Positions 1 to 7,633 of a stretch of 64,000 nucleotides of DNA are shown one piece after another. Source of the DNA: Glaciecola sp. 33A. GTDB lineage: Bacteria > Pseudomonadota > Gammaproteobacteria > Enterobacterales > Alteromonadaceae. The notes beneath the pieces were generated by a model. The model saw only the letters and a list, made by a program, of their open reading frames with translations. It was not told the origin of the DNA and searched no databases. The DNA lies in contig NZ_PJAR01000028.1 in the NCBI RefSeq assembly GCF_002836745.1, positions 26,438-90,437 on the forward strand, given 5' to 3'. Within the stretch, counting starts at the first letter, position 1. Each line of letters opens with the position of its first letter. The translations under genes and the position numbers were made by a program.

Positions 1-1
1 G

Positions 2-70
2 GAAGGCGCTATTTCGTTAGAAACAGGCAATACAGAAAACATCAAACTGATATTGCAACATATTCGATAA
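2..70 (+). CDS. miaA: C-terminal end of a truncated gene, probably miaA (tRNA dimethylallyltransferase)
   Basis: An open frame enters from the left edge and stops at TAA 68-70, giving a 22-residue tail that ends in LILQHIR. The tail has no diagnostic motif. The assignment rests on position: in many gammaproteobacteria miaA lies directly upstream of hfq in the mutL-miaA-hfq-hflX-hflK-hflC cluster, and hfq follows here after 94 bases. MiaA transfers a dimethylallyl group to A37 of tRNAs that read UNN codons. The identity is therefore inferred from synteny alone. Confidence 0.5.
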   Translation, partial: EGAISLETGNTENIKLILQHIR

Positions 71-164
71 AATTCGTTATATATTTTTGCTTGAATAGTA
101 TACACTTGTTAAGTAGTGAGAGTATTCCGAAAATAAAAAACATAATAAAGAGTAAGGATCACAA

Positions 165-404
165 ATGGCTAAAGGTCAATCACTTCAAGACCCGTTCTTA
201 AATGCATTAAGAAAGGAGCGTATTCCAGTCTCAATATATCTTGTAAATGGTATTAAGTTGCAAGGTCAAGTTGAGTCATTCGATCAGTTTGTCATTTTAT
301 TGAAAAACACGGTGAGCCAAATGGTATACAAGCATGCAATCTCAACCGTGGTGCCTTCTAGAGCGATTGTAATGCCTACTCAAAGTGACGGTGAAGGCGA
401 ATAA
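165..404 (+). CDS. hfq: RNA chaperone Hfq
   Basis: Hfq is a hexameric Sm-like RNA chaperone that pairs small RNAs with mRNAs and modulates mRNA stability. The 79-residue product carries the whole Sm core: the proximal-face residues Q8, D9 and K31, and the Sm2 motif Y55-K56-H57 in YKHAIS. The C-terminal tail after residue 70 is very short compared with the 102-residue E. coli protein, as in many marine relatives. The start ATG follows an AGTAAGGATC Shine-Dalgarno stretch. It lies between the putative miaA tail and hflX, the usual position. Confidence 0.98.
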   Translation: MAKGQSLQDPFLNALRKERIPVSIYLVNGIKLQGQVESFDQFVILLKNTVSQMVYKHAISTVVPSRAIVMPTQSDGEGE

Positions 405-511
405 TGTCGGCGGGCCTCAATAACTTTGCCCGTAATCCAGTCATTTCGATGGAAAGTCGTGCTTCAACTAAAAGGCATGTTTAATCAAAAGTCATAACAA
501 CGGGGTTCTAT

Positions 512-1795
512 TTGTTTGATCGTTACGAAGCCGGTGAACAGGCTGTTTTAGTTCACGTTGATTTCTCTGATAACAGTAACAATGAAGACTTAAACGAATT
601 GCAGATGCTGGTAAGTTCAGCGGGTGTAAACGCAGCATCAGTGCTTACAACATCTAGACGGTCTCCTCAGGCCAAATTTTTTGTTGGTAGCGGCAAAGCA
701 CAAGAAATAGCCGATACCGTAAAAGCAATTGGCGCAGACGTTGTTATTTTCAATCACCAACTTTCTCCTTCACAAGAACGTAACCTCGAAGCGCTTATTT
801 GCTGCCGAGTCCTTGACCGTACGAGTCTTATTCTTGATATATTTGCGCAACGAGCGAGGACTCATGAAGGGAAATTACAAGTTGAATTGGCGCAATTACG
901 TCATTTGTCAACTAGACTTATTCGTGGTTGGACTCACTTAGAGCGGCAAAAAGGTGGTATCGGTTTACGCGGTCCAGGTGAAACTCAATTAGAGACCGAT
1001 AGACGTTTGCTTAGAGCACGAGTAAAAGGAATTATTAAGCGCCTAGAAAAAGTGAAAAAACAACGTGAGCAAGGTCGCCGTTCTCGAAAACGTGCTGAAA
1101 TTCCAACCGTATCGCTAGTGGGTTACACCAATGCTGGAAAATCGACACTGTTTAACACGATTACCAATGCAGGGGTCTACGCAGCTGATCAATTGTTTGC
1201 TACACTGGACCCAACGTTGCGTAAAATTGAGTTAGCAGAAGTTGGTCATGCTATTTTAGCTGATACAGTGGGTTTTATACGTCACTTGCCACATGATTTA
1301 GTGGCAGCATTTAAAGCCACGCTTCAGGAAACTCAGGAAGCTGATCTCTTATTGCACGTCATTGATTATGCGGACGATCAATATCTTGAATATACCGACC
1401 AAGTAAATGAGGTATTGGATGAAATTGGCGCTGGTGAAGTGCCGCAACTAATCGTTTGTAATAAAATAGATCGGTTAGAAGGCGTTGTACCAAAAATTGA
1501 TCGCGACGATACTGGTCGTCCTATTCGTGTTTGGATTTCAGCGCAAGCAGGTTTGGGTATTGATTTATTAAAAAATGCCCTCACTGAATGTTTACACAAG
1601 ACGATGGTTGAATATCGGTTAAAAGTTCCACCAAATGAAGGCAGTTTGCGTGGAATGCTCTATAATCTTAATTGCATTGCACGACAAAGCTATTCAGACG
1701 ATGGATATTGGCTGGTAGATATCAAGATGCTTGAGAGTGATTGGAATAAAATAGATAAACAATTAGATAATCGTCTCAATAATTACATTTTGTGA
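512..1795 (+). CDS. hflX: Ribosome-associated GTPase HflX
   Basis: HflX is a GTPase of the TRAFAC class that binds the 50S subunit and splits stalled or heat-damaged ribosomes. The 427-residue product has the N-terminal HflX domain, a basic helical linker rich in Arg and Lys near residues 165-195, and a G domain with G1 GYTNAGKST near residue 203, G3 DTVGF near 250 and G4 NKID near 317. The start is TTG: the encoded N-terminus MFDRYEAGEQ matches the E. coli protein from residue 1. It is followed by hflK after about 100 bases, the conserved order. Confidence 0.97.
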   Translation: MFDRYEAGEQAVLVHVDFSDNSNNEDLNELQMLVSSAGVNAASVLTTSRRSPQAKFFVGSGKAQEIADTVKAIGADVVIFNHQLSPSQERNLEALICCRVLDRTSLILDIFAQRARTHEGKLQVELAQLRHLSTRLIRGWTHLERQKGGIGLRGPGETQLETDRRLLRARVKGIIKRLEKVKKQREQGRRSRKRAEIPTVSLVGYTNAGKSTLFNTITNAGVYAADQLFATLDPTLRKIELAEVGHAILADTVGFIRHLPHDLVAAFKATLQETQEADLLLHVIDYADDQYLEYTDQVNEVLDEIGAGEVPQLIVCNKIDRLEGVVPKIDRDDTGRPIRVWISAQAGLGIDLLKNALTECLHKTMVEYRLKVPPNEGSLRGMLYNLNCIARQSYSDDGYWLVDIKMLESDWNKIDKQLDNRLNNYIL

Positions 1796-1897
1796 CGGTT
1801 ATTTGTAAATTTAAAAATCTAATCTAATCGGCTTCTAGTATAAATATTAGTAAAACAAAAATGTAAGTATAAATGACTTTAATTACGGAGTGTCTGT

Positions 1898-3055
1898 ATG
1901 GCTTGGAATGAGCCGGGTGGTGATAAAAACGACCCTTGGAAAAATCGCGGCGGTAAAGAACAAGGTCCACCAGATCTTGATGAAGTACTGAAAAATTTAT
2001 TTAGCAAGTTTAGTAAGTCAGGCGGCAGTGGCGGGGGTAGTGGTAAAAGCTACACTGGCTTGGGCTTGGGCTTACTTGTTGCTATCATTGTTGTTATTTG
2101 GGGCTTAAGTGGTTTTTATACTATTAAAGAAGCTGAACGCGGGGTGATATTGAGATTCGGTGAAAACACAGGTCAGCTAGCACAGCCTGGTTTAAGCTGG
2201 AAGATGACGTTTATTGATGAAATTATTCCTGTAAACGTACAAAATATCAGCTCTCTAGGATCCGCTGGTTCAATGTTAACTGAAGACGAAAATATGGTGC
2301 GAGTTGAAATGGAAATGCAATATCGTATTGCCGACCCGTACCTTTGGAGATTCTCGGTTGTTAGCCCGGAAACAAGTTTAAGCCAAGCGTTAGATAGTGC
2401 AATTCGTTATGTTGTAGGTCATATGAAAATGGATGACATTTTGACTGATGGTCGTGAGACTGCCAGACAACGGGTTCGTGATGAATTGAACAGTATTGTT
2501 GGTGCCTATAACATGGGTGTTTCGGTTATCGACATGAACTTCAAGGATGCACGGCCACCGCAAGAAGTAAAAGCGGCGTTTGACGATGCTATTGCAGCGC
2601 AGGAAGATGAAGTTCGATTTATTCGTGAAGCGGAAGCCTATGCGAGAGAAATCGAGCCCAGAGCCCGTGGACAAGTCAATCGTATGAACGAAGAAGCTCA
2701 GGCTTATAAAGAACGTTCTATACTGGAAGCACAGGGTGAGGTAGCTCGGTTCGAGGAGTTATTACCACAATATTTGGCCGCACCAACGGTGACGAGACAG
2801 CGTATATATCTTGAGACAATGGAGCAGGTATTTTCGAGTACCACTAAAATAATTGTTGATACCGAGGGTAGTGGTAACATGTTGTACTTGCCTCTAGACA
2901 AGATTATGGATCGCACAAGCTCACAGACTCAAGCGCAGCGAGCTCAAGATAGAAACACATTGGAAGGATTGCGTAACTCACCAGCGGCAGAAGAGTTGTT
3001 GAATAGAACGCAAGACAACAATACACGCGGTAATAATAGACAGGGGAGAAACTAA
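1898..3055 (+). CDS. hflK: FtsH protease modulator HflK
   Basis: HflK is an inner-membrane SPFH/band 7 protein that with HflC forms a large periplasmic cage around the FtsH protease and modulates its turnover of membrane proteins. The 385-residue product has a cytoplasmic Gly/Ser-rich N-terminus beginning MAWNEPGGD, one membrane segment near residues 54-75, the SPFH domain (GVILRFGE) and a long Ala/Glu coiled region around residues 230-290, ending in an Asn/Arg-rich tail. A GGAG Shine-Dalgarno precedes the ATG. It is three bases upstream of hflC, so the two are co-translated. Confidence 0.97.
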   Translation: MAWNEPGGDKNDPWKNRGGKEQGPPDLDEVLKNLFSKFSKSGGSGGGSGKSYTGLGLGLLVAIIVVIWGLSGFYTIKEAERGVILRFGENTGQLAQPGLSWKMTFIDEIIPVNVQNISSLGSAGSMLTEDENMVRVEMEMQYRIADPYLWRFSVVSPETSLSQALDSAIRYVVGHMKMDDILTDGRETARQRVRDELNSIVGAYNMGVSVIDMNFKDARPPQEVKAAFDDAIAAQEDEVRFIREAEAYAREIEPRARGQVNRMNEEAQAYKERSILEAQGEVARFEELLPQYLAAPTVTRQRIYLETMEQVFSSTTKIIVDTEGSGNMLYLPLDKIMDRTSSQTQAQRAQDRNTLEGLRNSPAAEELLNRTQDNNTRGNNRQGRN

Positions 3056-3058
3056 AGT

Positions 3059-3943
3059 ATGAAGAATTTACTAGCTATAGTAATAATCATCCTGTTGGCC
3101 ATTGGTTACGGATCTATTTTCGTGGTCAAGGAAGGAACGCGTAGTATCGTTGTACGTTTCGGTAAAGTAGTTGCAGATGATGAAGGTAAAACTCAGGTTT
3201 ATGGACCAGGTCTGCAATTTAAATTAGCTGTTTTTGATACAGTGAAAGTATTGGATGCTCGTATTCAAACGTTGGATGAGCAACCAGACCGTTTCGTGAC
3301 GATAGAAAAAGAAGATCTGATTGTCGATTCCTATGTAAAGTGGAAAATCGAAGACTTTGAGCGTTATTACTTGTCAACGGGTGGCGATAGATTCCAAGCA
3401 GAAAGTCTATTAAAACAGAAAGTAAACAACGGGCTTCGTTCTGAATTTGGTTCTCGTACAATCAAACAGATAGTATCTGGTGAGCGTAGTGAATTGATGG
3501 ATGAAGCAATGAAACAAGCTTCAGGCAGTACTAATGAATTAGGTATTCAGATTGTTGATGTGCGGGTAAAACAAATCAATTTGCCCACTGAAATCAGTGA
3601 ATCAATATTTAACCGTATGCGTTCAGAACGTGCTGCTGCAGCAAGAGAGTATCGTTCAGAAGGTAAAGAGCAAGGCGAAATTATTCGCGCAAATATCGAT
3701 GCTAAAGTCACGATTATGTTGGCAGACGCAGAACGTAATGCGCGTCAGTTACGTGGTGAAGGTGCTGCGCAATCAGCGAAAATTTATGCTGAAACATTTT
3801 CTAAAGACCCCGAGTTCTACTCATTTTTGAGAAGTATGGATGCCTATAGAAATGCATTTAACAGCAAGCAAGATGTGATTGTGTTAGAGCCCGACAGTGA
3901 GTTCTTTAATTACTTAAATTCACAAGCAGGCAAAAGAGAGTAA
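3059..3943 (+). CDS. hflC: FtsH protease modulator HflC
   Basis: This is the partner of HflK in the HflKC complex. The 294-residue product begins with a signal-anchor helix (residues 1-22), followed by an SPFH domain with GTRSIVVRFGKV, and a helical region with SERAAAAREYRSEGKEQG, a stretch well conserved in HflC. The predicted topology is N-in with a large periplasmic domain. Only three bases separate it from the hflK stop, and a strong intrinsic terminator follows the stop by 23 bases, so hflKC (and probably hflX and hfq upstream) end here as one transcription unit. Confidence 0.97.
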   Translation: MKNLLAIVIIILLAIGYGSIFVVKEGTRSIVVRFGKVVADDEGKTQVYGPGLQFKLAVFDTVKVLDARIQTLDEQPDRFVTIEKEDLIVDSYVKWKIEDFERYYLSTGGDRFQAESLLKQKVNNGLRSEFGSRTIKQIVSGERSELMDEAMKQASGSTNELGIQIVDVRVKQINLPTEISESIFNRMRSERAAAAREYRSEGKEQGEIIRANIDAKVTIMLADAERNARQLRGEGAAQSAKIYAETFSKDPEFYSFLRSMDAYRNAFNSKQDVIVLEPDSEFFNYLNSQAGKRE

Positions 3944-3965
3944 TATTCTTTCAGGTCTAGGTAAT

Positions 3966-4001
3966 GGGGCAGTGCGGGTAATTAGCACTGCCCCTTTTTT
4001 T
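3966..4001 (+). terminator. Rho-independent terminator after hflC
   Basis: A perfect 10-bp stem pairs GGGGCAGTGC (3966-3975) with GCACTGCCCC (3985-3994) across a 9-base loop, and is followed by seven T residues. It closes the hfq-hflXKC unit. Confidence 0.93.
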
Positions 4002-4241
4002 GTGTCTAATAATGAGTCTGTGCAATTAACGTAATGAAATCATTGTTTGATGCAGGCACCACTATTTTAGTTACCCTAGCTCTAACTAAAAGTTACACAA
4101 GATTAAATGTAATTCTAGATTTTGTTGCTTTAGTGAACTACATTCCTAAACAACAACGGTACATTACAATTTTTTATGAAATGCTGCCGTATTTTATGTA
4201 TTATTTAACGCTCTAACAAAAACAATAAAAGAGAGCGACAT

Positions 4242-5852
4242 TTGAGTAGCCGCAATTCACCTTCAAGCCCACCATCTAAACAACCGCAAGATTTATCTCA
4301 ATCTGGTTGGTTTTCACGATTTCTCTCAACCGTAGAATGGTTAGGTAATCTTCTTCCCCATCCGATAACGCTATTTGCTTTATTGGCGGTGGTTATTGTC
4401 TTATTGAGCGGCGTATTAGGTTACTTTGACGTTAGTGTTGTTGATCCGCGTCCAATCGGCAGTAAAGGCCGAGATGTGGACGGCATGATTGAAGTTATTT
4501 CACTTATGGATGGTGATGGCTTGCGTAGAATAGTGACTGGCTTAGTTACCAATTTTACGGGCTTCGCGCCGCTGGGCACAGTATTGGTTGCATTACTCGG
4601 AGTGTCATTGGCTGAACATTCTGGATTGCTGAGTACAATAATGCGTTCAATGGTAATGAATGCTTCACCGCGCATGGTCACGGTTGTTGTCGTTTTTGCT
4701 GGTGTGGTTTCTAACACAGCTTCAGAATTAGGGTACGTGGTAATGATCCCCCTAGCAGCAATGATTTTTCATTCATTAGGTCGACACCCGCTGGCTGGTT
4801 TGGCGGCGGCTTTTGCTGGTGTGTCTGCCGGATACAGTGCAAATATTCTGATTGGAACCGTAGACCCGTTACTTGCCGGATTTACTCAAAGTTCAGCTCG
4901 TATTATTGACCCTGAATACACAGTTAGTGCTGAAGTGAATTGGTACTTCATGATTGTTAGTACTTTTGCTGTTGCTGCGATGGGCGCTTTTGTTACTGAA
5001 AAAATAGTAGAACCGAGGCTAGGAAAATATAACCCTGATGATGCATCAATAGACTTAGGCAAACAACAACTCGATAGTCCTACCGCAATTGAAGTAAAAG
5101 GCATGAAATGGGCTGGTTTAAGCTTCCTAATTTTATTAGGGATTTTAGCGTTAACTGTCGTTCCGGCTGATGGTATTTTACGAAACCAAGAAACCGGGCT
5201 GGTCAAAGGGTCACCATTCCTACAAGGGATTGTTGTTTATATCTTCGTCACTTTTGCAATCCCAGGGTTTGTGTATGGAAAAATTGTTGGTACGATGAAA
5301 AACGATCGTGATGTCATTGATGCGATGTCAAAGAGTATGAGTTCTATGGGCTTGTATATCGTACTTGTTTTTTTTGCAGCTCAATTTGTTGCGTTCTTTA
5401 AATGGACGAATCTGGGAACTGTGCTCGCAGTAAAAGGGGCTGCAATGCTTCAAGCCACCGGTTTAGATGGACCTGAAGTGTTTGTTTTATTCATTCTGAT
5501 GTGTGGATTAGTCAATTTGTCACTTGGCAGTGCGTCAGCTCAGTGGGCGATTACGGCACCCATATTTGTACCTATGTTGATGTTGATTGGGTATTCTCCA
5601 GAAGTGATTCAAGCAGCTTACCGAATTGGCGACTCAGTAACGAACGTTATCACACCCATGATGAGTTATTTTGGCCTCATATTAGCAATAGGTGTTCGCT
5701 ATAAGAAAGACCTAGGAATAGGAACTCTAATAGCCACAATGTTGCCATATACGTTAGTATTCATGGTAGGTTGGACTTTATTATTCTATTTGTGGGTTTT
5801 TGCATTTGGTTTGCCAGTAGGGCCAGGCGCGCCAACCTATTACACGCCGTAG
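4242..5852 (+). CDS. AbgT-family transporter (p-aminobenzoyl-glutamate transporter family)
   Basis: The 536-residue polytopic membrane protein belongs to the AbgT family. AbgT in E. coli takes up p-aminobenzoyl-glutamate; other members (e.g. MtrF) have been reported to export sulfonamides and p-aminobenzoate. Family hallmarks seen are the N-terminal VEWLGNLLPHPITLF, the NFTGFAPLGTVLVALLG stretch near residue 105, and NLSLGSASAQWAI near residue 425. About a dozen hydrophobic segments are visible. The start is taken as TTG 4242, preceded by AAGAGAG; no better ATG lies nearby. The gene stands alone, so whether it imports a folate breakdown product or exports a drug cannot be told from the sequence. 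Confidence 0.92.
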   Translation: MSSRNSPSSPPSKQPQDLSQSGWFSRFLSTVEWLGNLLPHPITLFALLAVVIVLLSGVLGYFDVSVVDPRPIGSKGRDVDGMIEVISLMDGDGLRRIVTGLVTNFTGFAPLGTVLVALLGVSLAEHSGLLSTIMRSMVMNASPRMVTVVVVFAGVVSNTASELGYVVMIPLAAMIFHSLGRHPLAGLAAAFAGVSAGYSANILIGTVDPLLAGFTQSSARIIDPEYTVSAEVNWYFMIVSTFAVAAMGAFVTEKIVEPRLGKYNPDDASIDLGKQQLDSPTAIEVKGMKWAGLSFLILLGILALTVVPADGILRNQETGLVKGSPFLQGIVVYIFVTFAIPGFVYGKIVGTMKNDRDVIDAMSKSMSSMGLYIVLVFFAAQFVAFFKWTNLGTVLAVKGAAMLQATGLDGPEVFVLFILMCGLVNLSLGSASAQWAITAPIFVPMLMLIGYSPEVIQAAYRIGDSVTNVITPMMSYFGLILAIGVRYKKDLGIGTLIATMLPYTLVFMVGWTLLFYLWVFAFGLPVGPGAPTYYTP

Positions 5853-5910
5853 ATTAAAAATGAAAATGCAGATACTTTTGGGCCTGCATTAGGTCCAAAA
5901 GAGACTTAGC

Positions 5911-5929
5911 ACCGTATGGACCATACGGT
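5911..5929. promoter_or_regulatory. 19-bp perfect palindrome upstream of hemH, operator-like
   Basis: ACCGTATGGACCATACGGT has 9-bp perfect arms around a single central A, 33 bases before the hemH ATG. Each half also resembles the shorter palindrome ACCRTAYGGT, so two overlapping dimer sites are possible, a layout typical of TetR-type operators. Just upstream (5875-5901) is a 10-bp hairpin with one G-U pair and a 7-base loop but no T-tract. The regulator is not identified. Confidence 0.6.
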
Positions 5930-5962
5930 AAATTAGAATCAGTATCTAACACTAAAGAAGCT

Positions 5963-7054
5963 ATGAAATATAAATCACAATCATCCTTTACGCATGCTCA
6001 AGCAGATAAAGTTGGCGTATTAATTTCTAATCTTGGTACACCTAGAGCGCCTACTAAACAAGCGCTTAAGCCCTATTTAAAACAATTTTTATCTGATCCT
6101 AGGGTCGTTGAAGTGCCAAAAATTATTTGGTGGTGTGTACTTAACCTTATTATTTTAAATATTCGTCCAAAGCGGTCTGCTGAGGCTTATAAAACAGTGT
6201 GGACGGATGAAGGTTCGCCATTGCTCGTACACACAAAAAATCAAGCTTCAGGACTCGCGCAAAAGCTCAAAGCAGAATACGGCGATAATGTAGTGATTAG
6301 TTACGCAATGCGTTATGGACAGCCGTCGGTGAGTCGCGCGATTGATGAACTGCTTGATCAAGGTGCTAGGAAAATTGTAGTACTTCCCCTGTATCCTCAG
6401 TACTGCGCGTCTACTTCAGGTTCAACGTTTGATGCTGTGGCAGAAGATTTTGTTAAAAGACGCTGGCTGCCAGATTTTCGCTTTGTAAGTCACTATCATG
6501 ACAATCCTGAATACATAAAATGTGTTGCTGATAAAATTAAAATGCATTGGAAAACGCACCCGAGAGCGGACAAGTTACTTTTTTCTTATCATGGTATTCC
6601 CAAACGCTACTTGGTAAACGGTGACCCATATCACTGCGAGTGCCACAAAACTTCTCGTCTTATTGCTCAAGAGTTAGGTCTTCAGGAATCTGAGCATATG
6701 ACGACATTCCAATCCCGATTTGGACGTGAAGAATGGCTAAAACCTTATACTGACCACACTTTAAAATCATTTCCTGAACAGGGCGTGAAGTCGGTTCAAG
6801 TGGTGTGCCCCGGTTTTTCATCAGATTGTTTGGAAACTATTGAAGAAATTGGTGAAGAAAACCGAGAGTACTTCGAAGAGGCTGGCGGTGAGCGTTATGA
6901 ATACATCGAGGCGTTGAACAGCGACGAAGCGCATTTAACAATGTTGCTTAATGTGATCAAAGATAACTTGCAAGGTTGGAACCTCGACCCCAGTAAAACA
7001 AACGATTATGAGCAACGTAGCACACTCGCGAAAACGTTGGGTTCAGGTGAGTAA
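5963..7054 (+). CDS. hemH: Ferrochelatase
   Basis: HemH inserts Fe2+ into protoporphyrin IX in the last step of heme synthesis and acts at the cytoplasmic face of the membrane. The 363-residue product starts its core with VGVLISNLGTPRAPT and carries the metal-binding His in LLFSYHGIP (near residue 209), followed by DPYHCECHKTS, and the catalytic Glu in CPGFSSDCLETIEEI (near residue 290). The length is normal for the family. A 19-bp palindrome just upstream suggests specific regulation. The stop overlaps the ATG of the next gene (TAATG), so the two are translationally coupled. Confidence 0.97.
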   Translation: MKYKSQSSFTHAQADKVGVLISNLGTPRAPTKQALKPYLKQFLSDPRVVEVPKIIWWCVLNLIILNIRPKRSAEAYKTVWTDEGSPLLVHTKNQASGLAQKLKAEYGDNVVISYAMRYGQPSVSRAIDELLDQGARKIVVLPLYPQYCASTSGSTFDAVAEDFVKRRWLPDFRFVSHYHDNPEYIKCVADKIKMHWKTHPRADKLLFSYHGIPKRYLVNGDPYHCECHKTSRLIAQELGLQESEHMTTFQSRFGREEWLKPYTDHTLKSFPEQGVKSVQVVCPGFSSDCLETIEEIGEENREYFEEAGGERYEYIEALNSDEAHLTMLLNVIKDNLQGWNLDPSKTNDYEQRSTLAKTLGSGE

Positions 7055-7575
7055 TGTCGCAAGAAGATGCTAAAAAGCAAACTAACACGGTTAATACTGT
7101 GAAAGATGAAGCTATGAAAGAGTATTCGACTCAAACACTTGGGAATGGGCTTGAAGATAATGATTTTCGCGCGCCCGATGCTCTGCTGCAAGCGCAGCAA
7201 TTGGCTAACTTACTAGATACAGCGGTAAAAATCCCATTCATCGGTATATCCGTTGGTTTGGACTTTTTGATCGGTATGGTTCCAGTTATAGGTGATACAG
7301 CAATGCTAATAGCGTCCTTAAGAATTGTTCAATTAGGACGCAAGTTAGGTTTGCCAGCGCCGCTGCAAAAGAGAATGTTGCGTAACACTATTATCGATTT
7401 TGGTTTGGGTTTTATACCGCTCTTTGGCGATTTAGTTGATTTGTTTTACAAAGCCAACCTGAAAAATGTACGCATTATGGAGCAATGGTGGATAGAACAA
7501 AATAAGCAACAACTTGATGCCCTAGCTAAACAAAAATTACTTAAGTGGGAACAACAGCAAGACTCGGTTATATGA
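7054..7575 (+). CDS. DUF4112 domain membrane protein
   Basis: The 173-residue product has a polar N-terminal 55 residues and a DUF4112 core: IPFIGISVGLDFLIGMVPVIGD, then a basic cytosolic-looking stretch, then FGLGFIPLFGDLVDLFYKAN. The two hydrophobic hairpins, each with a PxxGD turn, are the family signature. DUF4112 has no assigned biochemical role. Its ATG overlaps the hemH stop by one base, so it is made from the hemH message; a role linked to heme supply at the membrane is possible but only inferred from that coupling. It converges on the TonB receptor gene with 58 bases between and no clear terminator. Confidence 0.85.
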   Translation: MSQEDAKKQTNTVNTVKDEAMKEYSTQTLGNGLEDNDFRAPDALLQAQQLANLLDTAVKIPFIGISVGLDFLIGMVPVIGDTAMLIASLRIVQLGRKLGLPAPLQKRMLRNTIIDFGLGFIPLFGDLVDLFYKANLKNVRIMEQWWIEQNKQQLDALAKQKLLKWEQQQDSVI

Positions 7576-7633
7576 GCTACATAAATCCTGCGCTGGAATT
7601 TAGCTGCACCATTGTTTCGATTTAATCAATAAA

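Noticed and set aside
4034..4216. 60-codon plus-strand frame between the hflC terminator and the AbgT gene
   Set aside because: No Shine-Dalgarno, AT-driven composition, no recognisable domain; it fills an ordinary promoter gap.
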